Shown: one piece after another, positions 5,318 through 6,657 of the stretch
Layout: every line of letters begins with the position of its first letter
Position numbering within the stretch: position 1 is the first letter of the stretch
Origin: an uncultured Flavobacteriia bacterium
GTDB lineage: Bacteria > Bacteroidota > Bacteroidia > Flavobacteriales_D > Crocinitomicaceae
NCBI GenBank assembly: GCA_903930085.1
Contig: CAIYXD010000367.1
Coordinates: forward strand, 1-6,657
Direction: 5' to 3'
Length of the DNA stretch: 6,657 bases
Made by a program: the position numbers and the translations under genes
Notes under the pieces: generated by a model
Seen by the model: only the letters and a program-made list of their open reading frames with translations
The model's database searches: none
Told to the model about the DNA's origin: nothing

Positions 5318-6657
5318 TCGGATGTCTTCCTTTTTTAATGTTGCTTTCGTGCGCGCAAGTAGGAGAAATTTCCGGAGGTGAGAAGGATGAAGTTGCGCCA
5401 ATACCAGTTGCAGGAAAAACAATTCCAGGAAATGAAAGCATAAATTTTAAAGGAAAAAGTGTTAAAATTACGTTTGACGAATACGTGCAACTAAATAATC
5501 CGCAGCAAACTGTGATTTTTATTCCAAACCATGCAACACCTAAAACTACTTTAACAAAAAAAACAGTGGAAATATCTTGGGAAGAAACGCTGGAAGAAAA
5601 TACCACTTATGTAATTTATTTGAACCGAACAGTCAAAGATCTTTCAGAAAATAACGACTCTTTGATGTACTATGTTTTTTCAACTGGAGAAACGTTGGAT
5701 TCTCTTCAATATTCGGTTCGCGCAGTGGATGCCTGGACAAACCAAGCCATTGCCAATGCTACTATTGGACTGTTTACGCACAAAGACTCCTTAAAACCAT
5801 ATTATTTTGCCAATACCGATCTTTCCGGTTTAGCAACGTTTTCCTTTTTAAAAACTGGGACGTATTTTGTGAAAGCCTTTTTAGATCAAAATAAGGATCT
5901 TCGAATTCAGAATTCAGAAAGTGTAGGGTTTAAAACAAAAGAAATTCAGTTGGTGAATTCTATATCGGATAGTGTTCCTATTCGCATTTTTAAACCAAAA
6001 GAAGCGAAAAAGATTAGAAGTGTTCGGTATTCTGCGCCGGGAAGTATTTTACTTGGTGCGAATTTTCCAATCGAAAACGCTACTTTTTTTATTCAAAACA
6101 AACTTGTGGAAAAGGAATTTATTCGAACTATTTCTTCGGATAGCGTGCAACTTTTCACACAAGAAAAAGAAGTTTCTGATTTTCAAATTAACGTAAATAC
6201 GCAGGATCGATCGGACACGCTTTCTTTGCGTGTTACAGAAAAAGAAAAAATCGCTAAAATTCAGTTAAAGCCCCTTTTCAATGCGATGATTGCGCCGAGT
6301 GAAGTAGTTTCTTTTCATTGCAATGATTTCATTTCCGGGGTTGATTCCTCAAAAATTGAAGTAAAAAACCCGCGAGATAGCACTCTTTTTATTCCTTTTA
6401 AAACGAAAATTTCGCAAAACACCTTGTTTTTGGAACTAAATAGAGATACACTCAAACAACTGGATATTACCTTTAAACCTGGCGCAATTACAACGGTACA
6501 AGGTGAAAAAAGTGATGCCTTGAAAGCAAACTTGAAATTTTCCTTAGCAAAAGATTATGGCGCAATAATTCTAGATCTTTCCAATTTTAAAGAACCTATA
6601 ATTGTCGAGTTACTTCAAAATTCCATCGTTTCTCGGCGTATCGTTTTAAAACAGCCA
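5296..6657 (+). CDS. Ig-like (Big_5) domain lipoprotein, 3'-truncated by the window edge
   Basis: A frame open from the ATG at 5296 to the last base gives 454 residues with no stop. Its start lies inside the msrC end (22-base overlap, other frame). The N-terminus is basic, then hydrophobic, ending in lipobox LLSC with Cys19, so it is an envelope lipoprotein. SGGEKD (26-31) then matches the SGGxKD opening of Bacteroidota Ig-like proteins. The Big_5 domain runs to about 140, with ITFDEYVQL (58-66), a TTYVIYL strand (103-109) and FSTG-x3-DS (128-136). A carboxypeptidase-regulatory-like segment follows (about 138-215, with LDQNKD at 196-201). Residues about 240-454 are further beta-rich sequence I cannot name. 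Relatives are usually about 500-600 residues, so perhaps 50-150 are missing. Function is unknown; a structural or binding role in the envelope is likely. The alternative ATG at 5338 would cut the signal peptide to five residues before the Cys, so I reject it. Confidence 0.85.
   Translation, partial: MAFRKNIIGCLPFLMLLSCAQVGEISGGEKDEVAPIPVAGKTIPGNESINFKGKSVKITFDEYVQLNNPQQTVIFIPNHATPKTTLTKKTVEISWEETLEENTTYVIYLNRTVKDLSENNDSLMYYVFSTGETLDSLQYSVRAVDAWTNQAIANATIGLFTHKDSLKPYYFANTDLSGLATFSFLKTGTYFVKAFLDQNKDLRIQNSESVGFKTKEIQLVNSISDSVPIRIFKPKEAKKIRSVRYSAPGSILLGANFPIENATFFIQNKLVEKEFIRTISSDSVQLFTQEKEVSDFQINVNTQDRSDTLSLRVTEKEKIAKIQLKPLFNAMIAPSEVVSFHCNDFISGVDSSKIEVKNPRDSTLFIPFKTKISQNTLFLELNRDTLKQLDITFKPGAITTVQGEKSDALKANLKFSLAKDYGAIILDLSNFKEPIIVELLQNSIVSRRIVLKQP

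Noticed and set aside
5244..5606. Minus-strand open frame of 120 codons across the msrC/lipoprotein junction
   Set aside because: It overlaps two well-supported plus-strand genes and shows no family motif.

Overview
The window looks like ordinary chromosome from a member of the Bacteroidota, most probably of flavobacterial type. The grounds are: AT-rich sequence (mid-to-high thirties % GC by eye); no Shine-Dalgarno sequences before clear genes; TAnnTTTG-type promoter boxes; a bacilliredoxin-like protein; a plant-type glutaminyl cyclase; PheS with the GRVYRNEAISARAHCFFHQ form of motif 2; and a lipoprotein with the SGG-x-KD N-terminus typical of Bacteroidota Ig-like (Big_5) proteins. I cannot place it at genus level.

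Layout. (1) 1-444, plus strand: the C-terminal two thirds of FtsE, cut by the left edge. (2) 473-2967, minus strand: a compact cluster read pheS -> ytxJ -> glutaminyl-peptide cyclotransferase, with an 18-base gap and then a 4-base ATGA overlap. It converges on ftsE across an A/T-only hairpin. (3) 2968-3183: a divergent intergenic region with a good plus-strand promoter, a poorer minus-strand one, and an imperfect inverted repeat that would lie at the 5' end of the pheS mRNA. (4) 3184-3955, plus strand: two tandem, clearly paralogous small lipoprotein genes of unknown function, closed by a strong stem-loop/T-tract terminator. (5) 4035-4754, minus strand: a DnaQ/PolB-like 3'-5' exonuclease. (6) 4838-6657, plus strand: free methionine-(R)-sulfoxide reductase (msrC), overlapped by 22 bases by a large Ig-like lipoprotein gene that runs off the right edge.

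How the genes fit together. Most are housekeeping: cell division, tRNA charging, thiol and methionine redox repair, nuclease. Several concern the cell envelope: the cyclase, which should cap N-terminal Gln of exported proteins, and three lipoproteins. I see no mobile element, CRISPR array, toxin-antitoxin pair, phage gene or RNA gene. The least explained element is the tandem lipoprotein pair with its own promoter and terminator. The window does not show a convincing new multi-gene system.
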